NCBI GenBank assembly: GCA_949825065.1
Contig: OX463847.1
Location: 40,334,831 to 40,398,830, forward strand
Length of the DNA stretch: 64,000 nucleotides
Source: Odontocerum albicorne
Taxonomy: Eukaryota > Arthropoda > Insecta > Trichoptera > Odontoceridae
Reading direction: 5' to 3'
A program made the translations under genes and the position numbers. This document shows, in pieces, positions 10,229 to 22,615 of the stretch. The notes under the pieces were generated by a model. It saw nothing but the letters and a program-made list of their open reading frames with translations. It was not told the origin of the DNA and did not search any database. Numbering within the stretch: position 1 is the first letter of the stretch; the number at the start of each line of letters is the position of its first letter.

Positions 10229-13200
10229 TTAAGCTGAAAATTGATTTAAGAAATATTTGGAATCCATCGCAACGTTTGACTGTTTCTTTTTCATTGGGTG
10301 TGCCGGAACTATTTCGAAAAACATTTCTATGTTACAGATGGTTATATTCTCCTTTGGCACAATGTAATCCACGGCGAATTTCCATTTAGAGTTTGGAAGA
10401 TTGAATTTTGCGTCATCGAATGTAACGTTATATAAATAAATGGTGCCATTCTGAAAAAAAGTACTATAATAATAAAAGGGCAATTACTAAAGCGCTGCTT
10501 GGAGGGTATACTCTCCTCAAGGGCGTTCAAACTTGGGATGAAAGGCAATTTTAATAACCAGATTATAAATAATACTAAATTAGATTAAAATAAGCTGAGT
10601 TTAAGAATAGGTAAGCTAAGATTATAACAATTAGATTGGGAACTTCCTTAAATCTACATATGTTAACAAAAACATATTTCATAAGAAATTCAAAGAAAGC
10701 CTTTCAAAGGACGACGAACTACAAAGAAACTATTATAGTAATATATTCGGCTTTAGGTTGAGTATTGTACGTATGGCGTGATCATATATAAGTAAAATCA
10801 TAAATTTTGATAAGATCTCCCGAAAAGTGTCATTTTCAAGTACTTCCTAAAGTTGCACACGCCACCCAGATCTCTAATATTTTAAGGTAGTTCATTCTAC
10901 GCGAGCTCTAAAGGCATTTTCTCAAGACCCACTTCTCTTTTGGATCGATTCGTAAAAAAATCAATATATTCGATGAATACGGCAATCTTTAGCGTGATCC
11001 AACTCGATAACAATATACTGCGAGGTTACTTGCGTGAACTTTACGATGACTTATCATGTCTCTAAAAAACTAGAGACAGGCAACGTTACATTATGACAAG
11101 CAGCCCCTTAAAAATTGTATACACGCGCAATCTTACTGCGACTTATTTATTAATGGATCGGGATATAGTGAGACTTGACCCAGTCCCAGCGCCAGATTCC
11201 TGCCATCAACAAGTTTTGGTGTCTGCCAGCTGGCATTAGGCCTCAGACGATTTTTGACTATATAAAACAGTGTTTTATTTATAACATGAGAGATATGGTC
11301 CTTTATTTCTCGCATTTCCTTGTTGATCTTTTTTATTTACCGCCCAGTCCCGGGGCTAGATTCCCTTCCTCCACGCTTTGTTGCATACTTCGTGAAATAT
11401 TTTGGTGTCATTTTCTCCCCAACGTTGAGTAATTCTGCCGTTATACAGTCACTTTCGGGTGATTTGTTGTTTTTGAGTTTGTTTATTGCATCAACTACTT
11501 CAGATTGCAGGATATTTCGTTCTTGGTTATTCGATCCACATACACCGATTCAAATCTTTCCATCTTTTTTTACTAATCTGCACAGCACTGTCTTCACGTT
11601 TATCTTAGTCTTAGAGATGTGATGTTGGATGCGGATGCTCCGTATATAATGGACCACAAGGTGTACCAATGTCTCCATTACCTCCGAGAGAAAGATTAAC
11701 GAAATATTTTCGACAATACGCAGAAAAACGATCTTCATATAATGCCGAGCAATAGGAAGGTGTCTTAATGAGGAAGAAGTCTCCTAGCTTCTATCACCTT
11801 GTCAATGTCGTCTATGGTGCTTCCTCCCGTATTATCTATCACCCATGTTTTTGGAGTATACTCAAGTGACAATATTTCCATTTGTGATGTAATTCAGGAT
11901 ATTTTCCCGTTTTCATGAGTTTCCGCCTTCTTTTCTTACTTCCTAATTGCAATTTTTTTCATACATTGTTTTTCAAACATTCTCCGGAACGCTTATATTA
12001 TTAATAAAAGAAATTACCATTGGACATTTTGTAGGCAAGTTATTCAGGGACTTCATAAATTTTCATAAGTTATTTAATTGAGCTAACAAAAAGCATATAT
12101 TCGTGTTGAAAAATATGACACTTTTACGGTATTCGTTATTGCGCTGTTCATATGAGACCAAATGCATCTGAAAAAAAAAAAACGTTTTGAATGAATAAAC
12201 GATTGTTTTTGGGTTTTCAAGTTATTGCTCTAAACATATAATGTAATATTTAGTATAAAATTTTTTTTTTCGAAAATCAATTTTTTTATCGTTTTAGTTC
12301 TAAATATAATATTTTTAATATGTTTAAAAAATACAAGGGTGTTTTCTTTATCAAACAAAATTACACAGTTTGAAAAGGATTTGGTATAGCAGAACACCTG
12401 CGATTAATTCAACAAAAAATTAAGAATTGAATAAAAAATAATTTAGAAATATTCTTTTTCAATATTTCATAAGTATAAGAAAGTGACGAAATAAGGAATT
12501 TTTAAATCTTCGGAATAACAAACTCGTATGTATCTCAGAAGCGAATTTATTTAATCATTAATTTGTATGGAACCCCTCAAGGTATCCGCACAAGTAATGC
12601 ATACATTTGGGTGTAGTTAGGAGGCATTATCTCTTGCCCCATCAATGGAATTCCTTAGTCATGTACCACTGGACTACTCACTTAATACGCAGTACATTGT
12701 GGTTCTTATCGCTACACATATATATTGTAGTAGTGCACACGGAGATAAACTAGGTAGATCAATGTTGCTCAAACTTTTGTTACGGTGCTGGTCCGCGTTT
12801 GTAACAGGACTGCGTTGAGAGAAAATTACAAGAAAATGTCAACTATTACCATGGACAATTAAAATGCAAAATTCTTATTACTCGTTTTGTAACATTTTTT
12901 TATGACTGAATAAATATTAAAATTTTAAAAATGTATTTGTGTTCCAGTTTTATTCGTTTTTGAATTATTTCAATCATTTTCACAAATAAGTATAATAAGA
13001 AAAAAATTTGATAAGAAAAAAATTTGTTCGATGAATAAAGAACCTTTTGAGAAACACTGCTGTAGATGGCCTCTGAACCAAACTTTTGCACCTTTTTTTG
13101 GAAACAATCGGGAATCGAACCCGGGTTAAAGAAAATAATAATAATGTTACGTAATGGTAATCCATTTTTTTATCATATGGAAGAATACAATAGAGGATGC

Positions 13201-13888
13201 ATCTTATAGTGCTAAGTGGTGCCGACTATATATACACAATGTCCCTCAATTCGTTCAATAACTCTAAACCGCGCATCACTGAGTGTTGAGCCATCACATT
13301 GACCCCGTAATTTGGTACATAGAATATGATTACTTGCACGATTGTAATTGTTGGGAACATTCAAACTTAGTACGTCTAATATTGCGAGACAGTTAAATTT
13401 TCATTGCAATACTTTTGACATGAATAACACGATGGACTCTTGCTTTCTAGTTTCAAAGCCTCTATAGTTACATACCGTTAAAAGTTGGATATGGTGTCCA
13501 TATTTTGAATAATCATGTTCTGTTTTATTTCATAAATACCTCAACATTTTGTTTTTGTATTCGTTCCACCATATTTTTGTATATTAATTGATGAAGATTT
13601 TACAACTCGAAATTTGGGGATAGCCAAGAAGAATGTCGATTTTATCTCGGATTCTCAGGATAAGCAAAATTGTTCAATTTGAAAAATATTTGGAGATATT
13701 TAGTCCAATAAAAAGGTGTAAAAGTAACTCACTGTCACATTGTCAGACCAAGGACGCAAAAGGGTAACGTTCGTGAAAAAAGATCTCCTGGAGTGTCGAT
13801 TCAGTTTTTCCACTTTGAATTCATTAACCTTTATGTAACTTTTATTATAATTAACTAAATTCACTCTCTGAAAAAGCACTTGGTGTCC
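10229..13888 (-). pseudogene. DUF1091-like gene, minus copy A (exons 2-4)
   Basis: Exons on the minus strand: exon 2 13888-13733 (156 nt), exon 3 12167-12018 (150 nt), exon 4 10450-10229 (222 nt, stop included). All have AG acceptors and GT donors and are in phase 0. Exon 2 begins GHQVLFQRVN and ends SDNVT. Exon 3 has SYEQRNNEYRKSVIF and ends TKCPM. Exon 4 begins NGTIYLYNVTFDDAK and contains PNSKWK and FFEIVPAHP. Exon 3 carries an in-frame TGA near its middle (LNNL-stop-KFMKS), where the 51.4-kb copy reads through. No exon 1 or TATA box lies upstream; the 13.94-14.14 kb stretch joins intron 1 directly to the distal upstream block, so the promoter and signal exon seem deleted. Therefore a pseudogene. 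Confidence 0.8.
13040..13140 (-). repeat. tRNA-derived SINE fragment
   Basis: On the minus strand a T-arm with a perfect B-box, CCCGGGTTCGATTCCCG, is followed by a conserved tail containing CAGTGTTTCTCAAAAGG. Only the 3' tRNA half is present, so it is not a tRNA gene. Homologous pieces occur at about 40850-40945 and 55540-55630 at the same position in intron 2 of the other minus copies. Confidence 0.55.
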
Positions 13889-13939
13889 CTGAAAACGTAC
13901 GTAAAATTTAAGGTTTATTAGTTTTGAACGGATTCCCAT

Positions 13940-15163
13940 AGGAATTCTATGTGGTAACTATAACCACTTGATATTTATCGTCCAACCGTTTCTTTTCTGA
14001 CCCACGAACGCAAATCAAACGTGAGTTGTCAACGGGTTTCATTATGAAATAGTGGTATGAAATTTTTAACTGGTTTTAGTCTGGCAAAACTCCCATCAGA
14101 TGTTATTATTTAAATAGAAACAAGGAGAAGTTGTAATCACATAAAATTCGCATATATAAGTTGAATTGAAATCCTTGTTCCATAGATCTTGCATTTTGAA
14201 AAAGTAACTTCGTGGCTTTCAATTCTTACTTTGGCTTCTGGAAACTGATTTGATTAAAATCAATTGTTGAAATTTATTACAATATTAATTTCACTAGTTA
14301 AGTTGGGAACAATTTCAAGTATTTGTTTAAAAATTGCGCTCAAAAATGCCATATGTATTAGGGAAATGTATTTTTTATTTATTTTACACATGACAAGAAA
14401 TATACATAATTTGCGATACAACTACAGGTAATTTAATTTAGATACACAATATTAATGCATCTGGGTGGGTTGCTCTCATTTGTCGTGTCCCCAGTAAACT
14501 AGGCTTTTACCTGTATCTCACTGAGGACATATAGCATGAAAAAATAAATCGATACTTCTTTCAGATTTTGGATTATATAAACCCCGTTACACATTCTCAT
14601 CAACCTGACAAACAGTGACAATCAATTACATATGCATACATCACGCAAATCAAATCCCACACACTTTATCACTCCAGACAGACCAAAACGTTATAAAAAT
14701 AATATATCTCTAACTATTTTCATTTTATAATTTTAGGTTAAATTCTGGCGCTAAAATTTTATGTTTATATGATTCTGTAATATAGTATACACGTACACAG
14801 TTTTATTTCACAAGATTACATCAAATAGTGAAGTAGTTGCAACTAATTATTTGTACAACTCTTGCGTAGCAATATGGCGCAGATTGCGTAGTCAATATGT
14901 GCATTGTATAGATTTTCATATGATTACTTACGTGTATAGAATTAAAGTGAAGAAATATTTCTTGTAAGGATGAATTGATTGAACTGTATTGATTTGTTTG
15001 GTTATATTGTTAGACTTACGAGTATATTGTTTTTTTTTTCTAGTGTTTATCACTGCTTACATATTATTGTAAAAATGTATTTGTTGTTCGTTTTTCATTT
15101 ATTTGGGGTTGGCTGCTTGGACCATTGTTCCATCTCATTTTAAACTTTTTGTGATGTTGTTGT
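13940..15163. other. Upstream flank of copy A
   Basis: No gene seen. The part at 14140-14300 is the reverse complement of the block upstream of the complete gene (27001-27130) and matches 42940-43090. The part from 14300 onward recurs at 43100-44050 and 57980-58740. Confidence 0.6.
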
Positions 15164-15164
15164 T

Positions 15165-15450
15165 TATTTTTTTGTTATTTCTTTAACGTATGTGTAAATA
15201 AGGATAGTGCGTTTCTGATATATTTTGTAGAAGATCGATTCACAGTCTCGCCGAGTGAACCGCAAATGAAGATGTGTGAAATATGGTGTGATGAGTAGGT
15301 TAAAACAGTGTCTCTCATCACCTGATATAATATAATAGATGTTTTCTGATAAAGTTGAAATTTTTCGCAAAGATATGAAAGAGAATTGGGATTAAGTTCG
15401 GAACCTGCGAATAGGAAGTCAAGCGTTCTACCAAAAGGGTTATCCGAAGC
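15165..15450 (-). repeat. SINE with tRNA-like head and conserved central domain
   Basis: Read on the minus strand it starts with tRNA-like sequence (GGTAGAACGCTTGAC as an A-box-like part and GGTTCCGAACT as a B-box-like part). It continues to the motif TTTGCGGTTCACTCGGCG and an AGACTGTGAATC stretch. The same arrangement is found at 58740-59000 (-) and, diverged, at 25985-26200 (+). Confidence 0.6.
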
Positions 15451-15539
15451 ATCATGGATCATTTATGTAATTCAATGAAATATTTTTTTATTAATTAAGT
15501 TGTTTTGTTATATAGTGTTGCTGAGAGATATCATTACTA

Positions 15540-16461
15540 AGAGGGTCATCTAGAAAGTAAGGTTACAAGGGCTCCTGAAACCGGGGGATTTTTTTTGTTT
15601 CAAAGTTGGCTCACATGGCGTGTAGGGGGGATCCTAACGGTAAGTTTCTTTGGTCCCGCGGGTTTGTCGGCTATTTTATTCAGTCACAGTAAATTCTTCC
15701 GATGGAGAGGTCGTCGCGCGCCCCTGCCACAAAACCTCCGTGCGAGATCCGCGCGGTCATCTGTTTTTTGACTTTGCAGAACAATACCGCCGCGAATATC
15801 CATCGGAAGCTCCTGGAAGTTTATGATAGTGATGTGATGAGTCGACCACATGTCACGAAATGGGTTAGGTTGTTCAAAGAAGGCCGTACTGATAGTCACG
15901 ACGAGGCAAGGCAGTGATTTCTGACGAACTTGTGCAAATAATTGAAGAACAAGTGCGAAATGATCGCCGTGTGACATTTGACGACCTTTACGAAGAATTT
16001 CCTGACATTTCTCAAAGTCTCCTTGGTGATTTTGTGTCGAAAAAACTTGGTTACAAGAAGTTGTGTGCTAGATGGGTGCCCAGAATGCTCACACCGGAGC
16101 ACCGTCAAAATTGCGTTACCGCCGCGCGTGAATTTTTGGATCTATTTGCACAGGAGGGAGAAGCTTTTCTGGGCTCTATCGTAACGGAGGATGAGACGTG
16201 TGTGTGTCACTATACCCCAACAAATTTCCAACAATCAGGAGGTAAAGGAAGCTGTGAAGAAGTGGCTGAAAGAGCTGGCGGCGGAGGTCTATAACACTGG
16301 CATACAAAAGCTGGTACCCCGACTACAGAAATGTCTCGATCTCGACGGCGATTGCTTTGAAAAATATTTTAATACATGATGTATCCTGTGAATTTCAATT
16401 AAATATAAGCATTTTTTGATCCTATATAAATGTAGCCACCTTACTTTCTGGATGACCCTCG
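15540..16461 (+). mobile_element. mariner element, internally deleted
   Basis: Terminal inverted repeats read GAGGGTCATCTAGAAAGTAA at the left and TTACTTTCTGGATGACCCTC at the right, flanked by TA duplications at 15538-15539 and 16462-16463. The coding remnant on the plus strand starts at 15702 with a mariner paired-like helix-turn-helix domain (VTKWVRLFKEGRTDSHDEAR). It shifts frame near 15910, continues through RWVPRMLTPEHR and the first catalytic aspartate motif TEDET, then jumps near 16215 to the C-terminal end. The segment carrying the second and third catalytic aspartates is missing. At 922 bp it is shorter than the usual roughly 1.3 kb, so it cannot encode an active enzyme. Confidence 0.9.
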
Positions 16462-16609
16462 TATTTCCTTCATGGTCTGTTAGACTCACGATTCCCATTA
16501 CTTTCATAGTATGGCGTAGTAATGAATGGTTTAGTTATTTATCATAGATGACTATTCATTTAAATACCAATTTAAATTAAAGCTTTTATTACATAACATT
16601 TCGTGTTGA

Positions 16610-16720
16610 ATGACCTATTTGGTTTAGTGGGCAGAACGGTTGACTTTAAAGCCAGCGTTTTGGATTTAATTTTTTGACGGCATCGAAAAAATTAAAGAAA
16701 TTTTTAAGTGAACGAAAAAC
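16610..16720 (+). repeat. tRNA-like (SINE head) sequence
   Basis: The stretch TTTAGTGGGCAGAACGGTTG followed by a pyrimidine-purine anticodon-like loop resembles the 5' two-thirds of a tRNA. No complete T-arm is present, so I read it as a tRNA-derived SINE relic. It recurs at 59925-60020. Confidence 0.4.
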
Positions 16721-17309
16721 ATTCGACGTTGTATTACTGCAGTACAATACAATTTGGCGTTAATTAATAAATATATTATAATATTTGACAAGAATCAACT
16801 TTGTTATTGTTCTTATTACAATTATATCTACTGTTTTTACCTCCTACCCCGAGGCTTTCTTTAGGCTTAAATTTAACCTGAAGATAGGCTTCGGAATGAA
16901 ACAATTAATAAACGTGATGTACGAAATAATGTTATTGATGGAATAATACAATAATTTATTGTTAAATATTGTAAAATTAGGTAAAATTTAAGAGAAAACT
17001 GTAATAAACAAATTGAGTTTTTTTTGTTAATTTCAAATCGTATGTGTATTTCCCTCATCTTCCATTACCACGCCTTCCACTCAAATTTTCACTTTATATT
17101 TCTTTTGTTAGTCTTTCTTCATTCATTCGTCATACGTGTCCAAACCACCACTGAGTGCTTATCTATTTTAAATCCTTAAATTACATTCAGCTCCTGATTA
17201 ATCAATTCTGTTTTATTTCATTAATGGGGTTCCCCATATAATACTGTCTCTTAAAGCATTTATTCGGTTTTTTTCAGTCTTTTCCGAATTCAAATATTAT
17301 CAAAGACTA

Positions 17310-17470
17310 TTTAATGGTTTGGCCACGTTAATAAAGAAAAGTGTCACATTAAATTTCAACGTCTTCGAGTATAGGTTCACAGGTAGACCAAAGTTGGATA
17401 CGCTAAGACACAATATGAGAGCCCGTGAACTTGCCGAAGAAGAAGTCCAGGACAGAAAAGGATGAAATGA
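17310..17470 (+). mobile_element. Non-LTR retrotransposon 3' coding remnant
   Basis: Two adjacent frames read WFGHVNKEK and then GRPKLDTLRHNMRA with EEEVQDRKG. These correspond to the RWFGHV and GRPKxRWLD segments near the end of many insect non-LTR retrotransposon polyproteins, with frame breaks. A second copy is at 60630-60790. Confidence 0.6.
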
Positions 17471-19399
17471 AGAACATAGATTTGATAAGCAGATCCCATG
17501 TTTAAAAAGGACTCTTGCTTAGAAGAATGTTTGCCAGATTATAAAGAATACTGTTTAAACATTTGTATATTTAGAAACCTTCGAAACTTATACATGTAAT
17601 GTAAAAAATATATATATTTTTTTTATTATTATTTGTTTAAACAATTGTTCAAAATTAAGAATAATAATGAAGGGTAACATACATAGCGCTGTATAGAGAG
17701 AAATTTTTCCACGAAGGCGTCCCATGTACTATTTTTGACAGATTGACAATGTAACAAAATAAAAATATTAAACTTGAATGTTAGGATAGAAGGGTGGTGG
17801 CTACGGTCATTGGAAATTTGGTACTTCCAGCATCTTCATATGTTCAGAAAAACAAATTTGGTAAGAAAGCTAACCAAGGAAAGACGAAATACAAAGAAAC
17901 CTTTGTAGATCTTCTAATATATGATAGTCACACATTCGGCATTAGTTGTTGTGTATGTGTGTAGTGTTCATATAGCATCATACATTTTGATAGAACTCCC
18001 GAAAAAGGTTGCCTTCTAATGTTTCCTTAAGTTGTACACGCCACCCATATCTCATACACTAAGAGGTAGACCATTTCAATTAAGAAAGTAGTCTTGAGAT
18101 GATTTGGCAACGATAAGAGGATGAGTTATAAAATACTTAACAAAAACAATTAAATATGACAGGTATTAATGGGGAGCGAGAAATCGATAGATGAAAGGTA
18201 CGAACTTTGAGAAACAGTAGAGCGTCCATGACGAGATATATGGAGGTAACCAAGATGAAATTTGAATGGACGTTGAGATAGGCGTCAAGATCAAATCTAT
18301 CTGTCAACTTCAAACAGGACATTATATTCTAGTATTTTTGTAATTGTTTTGAAATTCCAATATAACTGGGTCAAGTTTTTATTGCGAATTAAAAACAAAC
18401 TAAAAATTACTGTTAATTTTATTGAGAAACTCGTAAAGGATTATTAATTCAAACTGTCTAGTGTTATAATGGCCTTAATGTTTGAATTTGTATCATTTAA
18501 AAAACCAAAATTCTCAAGTTTCCGGATTCTAGCTCTATGGAATCTGAGATGTCATTCTCGAAATGGAGGTCAGAAGGGTGCAATGGGCGGGTGACATGGC
18601 AGGAGCAGATGCTGAAGGGATGACATACAGCATTGTGAATTAAACAACAGTGTAGAGTTAAGGAAGGGTTTTGGAGAATGGGTATCCCGTGACTTTGGAA
18701 TGGGAAAAGGTTAAAATGTTTGTCATTTTGAAAAGGGTAGAAATTGTCTTGGACAAGATTTCAGGATATGACCTTCAAGTTTTTGAAACTGAAATTAAAG
18801 AGATTTTGTGTATGCAAAAATAATATTTATTTCGAGGCTAACGTTATACTTCATTTGAACTACAGCTGGTACAGATTTCAGGAAAATAAAATACATATCT
18901 TTCGAAGAATAATAATCCACTTTTGTATAAAGAAATTTGAAAACTATGCTAGGGATATACTGTTAAAAGTAATGAAATAAAAGTAGTTAAATTCGTCTCA
19001 TTATTAGCATTCGCTTCTATGTTTTTAATGAGAATTCACTTAAATTTGCAAGACCCTGGACAAAAATGTCAGGCTGCATACTTTCATCTATAATGCAAAA
19101 TATGTTCCACTGTCCAAACAAATTAAGTTTTAACTCTCGATATTCAATATTAAACAATGTCAAAGTATTAAAAAAGGAGAATACATATTAATTCCTTTGG
19201 TACTTTTTAACACTACACAAAAAGAGAAACATGTTTCCAATGAGCCATATAAGTTAGTAATATTATTCGTAAAAGTAGTTCTTCACGTCAGTTATCCATC
19301 ATTAAGTGAACGTTAAAAAAATATATGATCCTCGCTAAGGTCATGCTTGCATATGCTAGAATATAAAGCTTTGATTTAAAATAAATATTTCTTTGTAGA
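17471..19399. other. Duplicated flank, then unassigned sequence
   Basis: The part to about 18360 recurs at 60791-61735, and its 18000-18330 portion is also present inverted at 62886-63267. A short block at 18745-18815 recurs inverted at 62815-62890. From 18361 to 19399 I see no gene and no other recognisable feature. Confidence 0.5.
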
Positions 19400-19660
19400 A
19401 ATGTAATGCAAATGTGAGCGAGTGCAAGGCGTAATAGAGGAAGAAAAGAAAAGTATAGTTGGATCAAGTGTACGATATTTTGCGAGAATAAGATCTAAAA
19501 AGTCAAAGAAATCGAAGGAACTGTATGATAAAGTGTATGGATACAGAAGAGGCAAAAGCTATGTGTTGCGATATATAAGTCTAGCGCTTTTTTTCTCTCT
19601 GTTTACTCCGACAGAGTGACGGTGTAATTGTATGTATGTACTCGTATACTATATGTGTTT
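19400..19660 (+). mobile_element. Non-LTR retrotransposon tail, copy 1
   Basis: The frame reads SKKSKELYDKVYGYRRG and RYISLALFFSLFTPTE, closely related to the frame-broken sequence at 20180-20340. Upstream there is a GAGCGAGTGCAAGG stretch like the GRRGRGRP-coding repeat of the next element. I interpret it as the 3' end of a non-LTR retrotransposon. Confidence 0.45.
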
Positions 19661-19912
19661 ATGAAAGTAAAATTACTCAATTAGCCGTTTGTCCTCCCTG
19701 TTGCAAAGAATAAAACTGTTTTTCTCATCATATTTCCCGTCCTGAAAATGTACATTTATTTTAATAATTTGTTAACTTCTGTGAATTTTAAAAGGAATTC
19801 TTCAATGAATATACAAAAGTCTAAACATCGAGTAAATAAACTGTTAATAATATAACACTTTCGTTGTGTTTCTGATGATGACAGTTCACGATAGTATTTT
19901 AAATCTAATTTA

Positions 19913-20176
19913 GAAGACCGAATATAATATGGTTGGATTGAGTTAATGTGAGTGGAAGGCGGGGTAGAGGAAGACCGAATATAATATGGTTGGATTAAGT
20001 TAAATTGAGTGGAAGGCGGGGTAGAGGAAGACCGAATATAATATGGTTGGATTAAATTAATGTGAGTGGAAGGCGGGGTAGAGAAAGACCAAATATAATA
20101 TGGTTGGATTAAGTTAATGTGAGTGAAAGGCGGGGTAGAGGAAGACCGAATATAATATGGTTGGATTAAGTTAATG
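19913..20176 (+). repeat. 57-bp minisatellite inside a retrotransposon tail
   Basis: Units start at 19913, 19970, 20027, 20084 and 20141 (last one partial), exactly 57 bp apart and almost identical. In one frame each unit reads GRRGRGRPNIIWLD followed by a stop. That is the GRGRP-WLD motif seen near the 3' end of some non-LTR retrotransposon proteins. The downstream sequence to 20340 is a second copy of the tail at 19400-19660. Confidence 0.9.
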
Positions 20177-20340
20177 ATATTTAAAAAGAAGGAAACGTAA
20201 ATTTCAGAGAAATCGTACGAGTTGTATCATAATGTGTATGGATGAAGAAGCGGCGAAGGATGTATTTCGAGATATGTAAGTCTGGCGGTTTATCTTCTCT
20301 GCCTACCTTGACAGGGCATTGGTGTAATGTTATGTATTTT

Positions 20341-20875
20341 TTCTTCCTTTCGTTTGGTACTCTTCAGAATATTCAAATTGGCGATATGGACATGTTAATA
20401 GCGTGTCTGAGAGAATATATAATATTTCTCCAGAAAGTGTTATGCAAAATCAGGGGGGAAATGCATTGGGTCTACCTTTATTTTTTATTTTTTGATTACC
20501 ATCGGGAATTGACGTTGTAACCCTGGGTGTAATACTTGTATTCTAACAAAGAGTTCATCGAATGGATCAAATTTAATAATTTAGTTTATGCTTGACATGT
20601 TTTGTCTTTCATTATTCAGTTGATTAAAATGATAAAAGCTATGAAGACTTTTAATATTTAATAAAGAAAAATAAAGGTCCTAAAGTTTCAGCGAAAAGCA
20701 ATTATAATTTTGAAACGAGAATCAGCAGTGAAGCCTTAAGAAAGTAAAATGATGAGAGTTGAGAACAAGTCATCAGAATGAATTCTTGAAATCTTTTCCA
20801 AAAAATATATGAAAACTAATAAATTTTCATCGTTTTAAATATACGCTACAGCAACCAGAGCTCCTATCCCAAAAC
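20341..20875. other. No feature seen
   Basis: AT-rich, with one 92-codon open frame across 20242-20520 that overlaps the retrotransposon tail and has no other support. Confidence 0.5.
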
Positions 20876-21066
20876 TCAAACAGGGCAAACAATTCAAACG
20901 GTAATCACCGTAACAGTTACATAAATTCTGTTCAAGTTCAAAACGGAACAAACAATACAAACGGTATTCACCGTAATAGTTACATAAATTCTGTTCAAGT
21001 TCAAAACAGAACAAACAATACAAACGGTAATCACCGTAATAGTTACATAAATTCTGTCAAAGTTCA
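20876..21066. repeat. 63-bp minisatellite
   Basis: Three units with CAAACGGT landmarks at 20895, 20958 and 21021, exactly 63 bp apart. Each contains ATAAATTCTGTTCAAGTTC. Because 63 is a multiple of three, open frames with a 21-residue repeat appear on the minus strand; I do not regard them as genes. Confidence 0.85.
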
Positions 21067-21309
21067 TTCGAGAACGCACCATACCCTTATCCTTATTCCT
21101 CCCAGCAGCACCACTACGACCTCCACATTTCCCATAAACCTTTCATCGCGCTGCCTCACAGACTACCTTGCGACCCCGTACTCGGTGAGTGCTTTGACAG
21201 AACAAAATATAATTTTTAACACAACAACAAAAAAATGAATTATTTATATTTCAAATTATATGCTCCACACTCAACAGGACCCAACTCGTCAACAATATGA
21301 TCCATTTCA

Positions 21310-21720
21310 ATATTGTAGCACTTCAACACCGTGGAATGCTACACCTCTCCAACAAGAAATTCTGAACACATCAACGGCTATTATCATTATGGAACCCCGT
21401 CCAAAAATTAACACTTACTACGTGCAACTATCCGCAACGGATACTCCACTGTACCATCTGTACAACCCTTTCCAAAATTCAACTCGGTGGAAAGCAACAC
21501 CTCTTCCATAGTAATTCTGAACAATTCTACTGCTATTAAACTTACGGACCACCGTCCAGCGATAGCATTTGCGCAAAGCAATTATCCATGATGGATACTC
21601 TACTGAATCCTCTGTACAATCTTTGAAACGCTACTCCCGTGGGAAGGGTACACCTCTCCACTAAGAAGTTCGGAACACCTCACGAATTCTTACCAGATAA
21701 GACAACAATTAGGAAGACAA
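21310..21720. repeat. Diverged tandem repeats of about 155 bp
   Basis: Three related blocks have GTGGAAx-ACACCTCT landmarks at 21331, 21487 and about 21639, followed by a GAAxTTCxGAACAxxTC stretch. The block is less AT-rich than its surroundings. A short open frame at 21260-21511 spans two units and stops, so it is unlikely to be a gene. Confidence 0.6.
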
Positions 21721-22615
21721 TCCTTCCCCAATACGAAATTCGCAAGGCTTCCAAGAATATCTTCACTTAATGCCCTAACTTCTGCAGCCAATAATTCCGA
21801 TTGGGAATCAAATGAGAATCTAACAATTACCACTAATTAAACCACAACAGCTGTCAGGTAGCCCATACCTGAGCTCGCATTACACAAGAGCAATTTGATC
21901 CTGACTGTAATACGTGTACCGTCCTCAAAAGGGTACTAATCACCTATGTATTACATGAATTCTTACTTCAGAAGGACCTAAGTCCTTCGTTGAGATACAT
22001 ATAATCCTAATCTAGGCTCTCAGCATTCCGCCACTCGTGGTCCAGGCTCAGGTTCATTGAACGCCAGGTGTTCTTTGGTGGAGTCACCGGGTTGAACACC
22101 AGCCCATACATAGAACATATGGAAATGAATCCATACGAGATTGCCCTCGGCCAGCTCACTTATTCATTCACCCTTGTGGAATAATAAATTCGCACCGGTG
22201 ACGTCACTTGACATACTAAACTGCCATTCACCAAGGAATCCGACAGTGTATAACCTCAAGGTATTATTACAAAATATTTAATTTAATTATTTTAAGAACC
22301 ATTTTCCTAACCATGAATGACTCCCAATTAGGCGCTGACGAACCCATCACTACACTGTCAACTATCAGCTTATCTATAATCCACCCGGGCACAGAAGCTG
22401 TGCTCAGGACCGGATCCATATCATATGTTCGCGTCCTTATCGTGTGACGACGGACTCACCGCATAAGGTCCATTCTAAGCTATTCTGTATTCAATAGTCA
22501 ATTTATATAGTATATATGCAAGTACTAAACTTCAACCGTTTTCTTATAAGAGAATAACCCCTGTATTCCTTCCTTCTTACAAGACAAGAATGGTACATCC
22601 AATAATTTGACTCTA
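21721..22615. other. No gene seen; less AT-rich block
   Basis: No convincing frame on either strand. Composition resembles the satellite blocks on both sides, which suggests one larger repeat or retroelement cut by the assembly gap. Confidence 0.4.

Noticed and set aside
13040..13140. tRNA genes at 13.1, 40.9, 55.6, 7.15 and 7.9 kb suggested by B-box motifs
   Set aside because: Only a T-arm/B-box is seen; acceptor and D-arms do not complete a cloverleaf. Better explained as SINE relics.
15684..15977. Minus-strand frame opposite the mariner
   Set aside because: Shadow of the transposase reading frame on the other strand.
20835..21082. Overlapping minus-strand frames with 21-residue repeats
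   Set aside because: By-product of a 63-bp tandem repeat whose period is a multiple of three.
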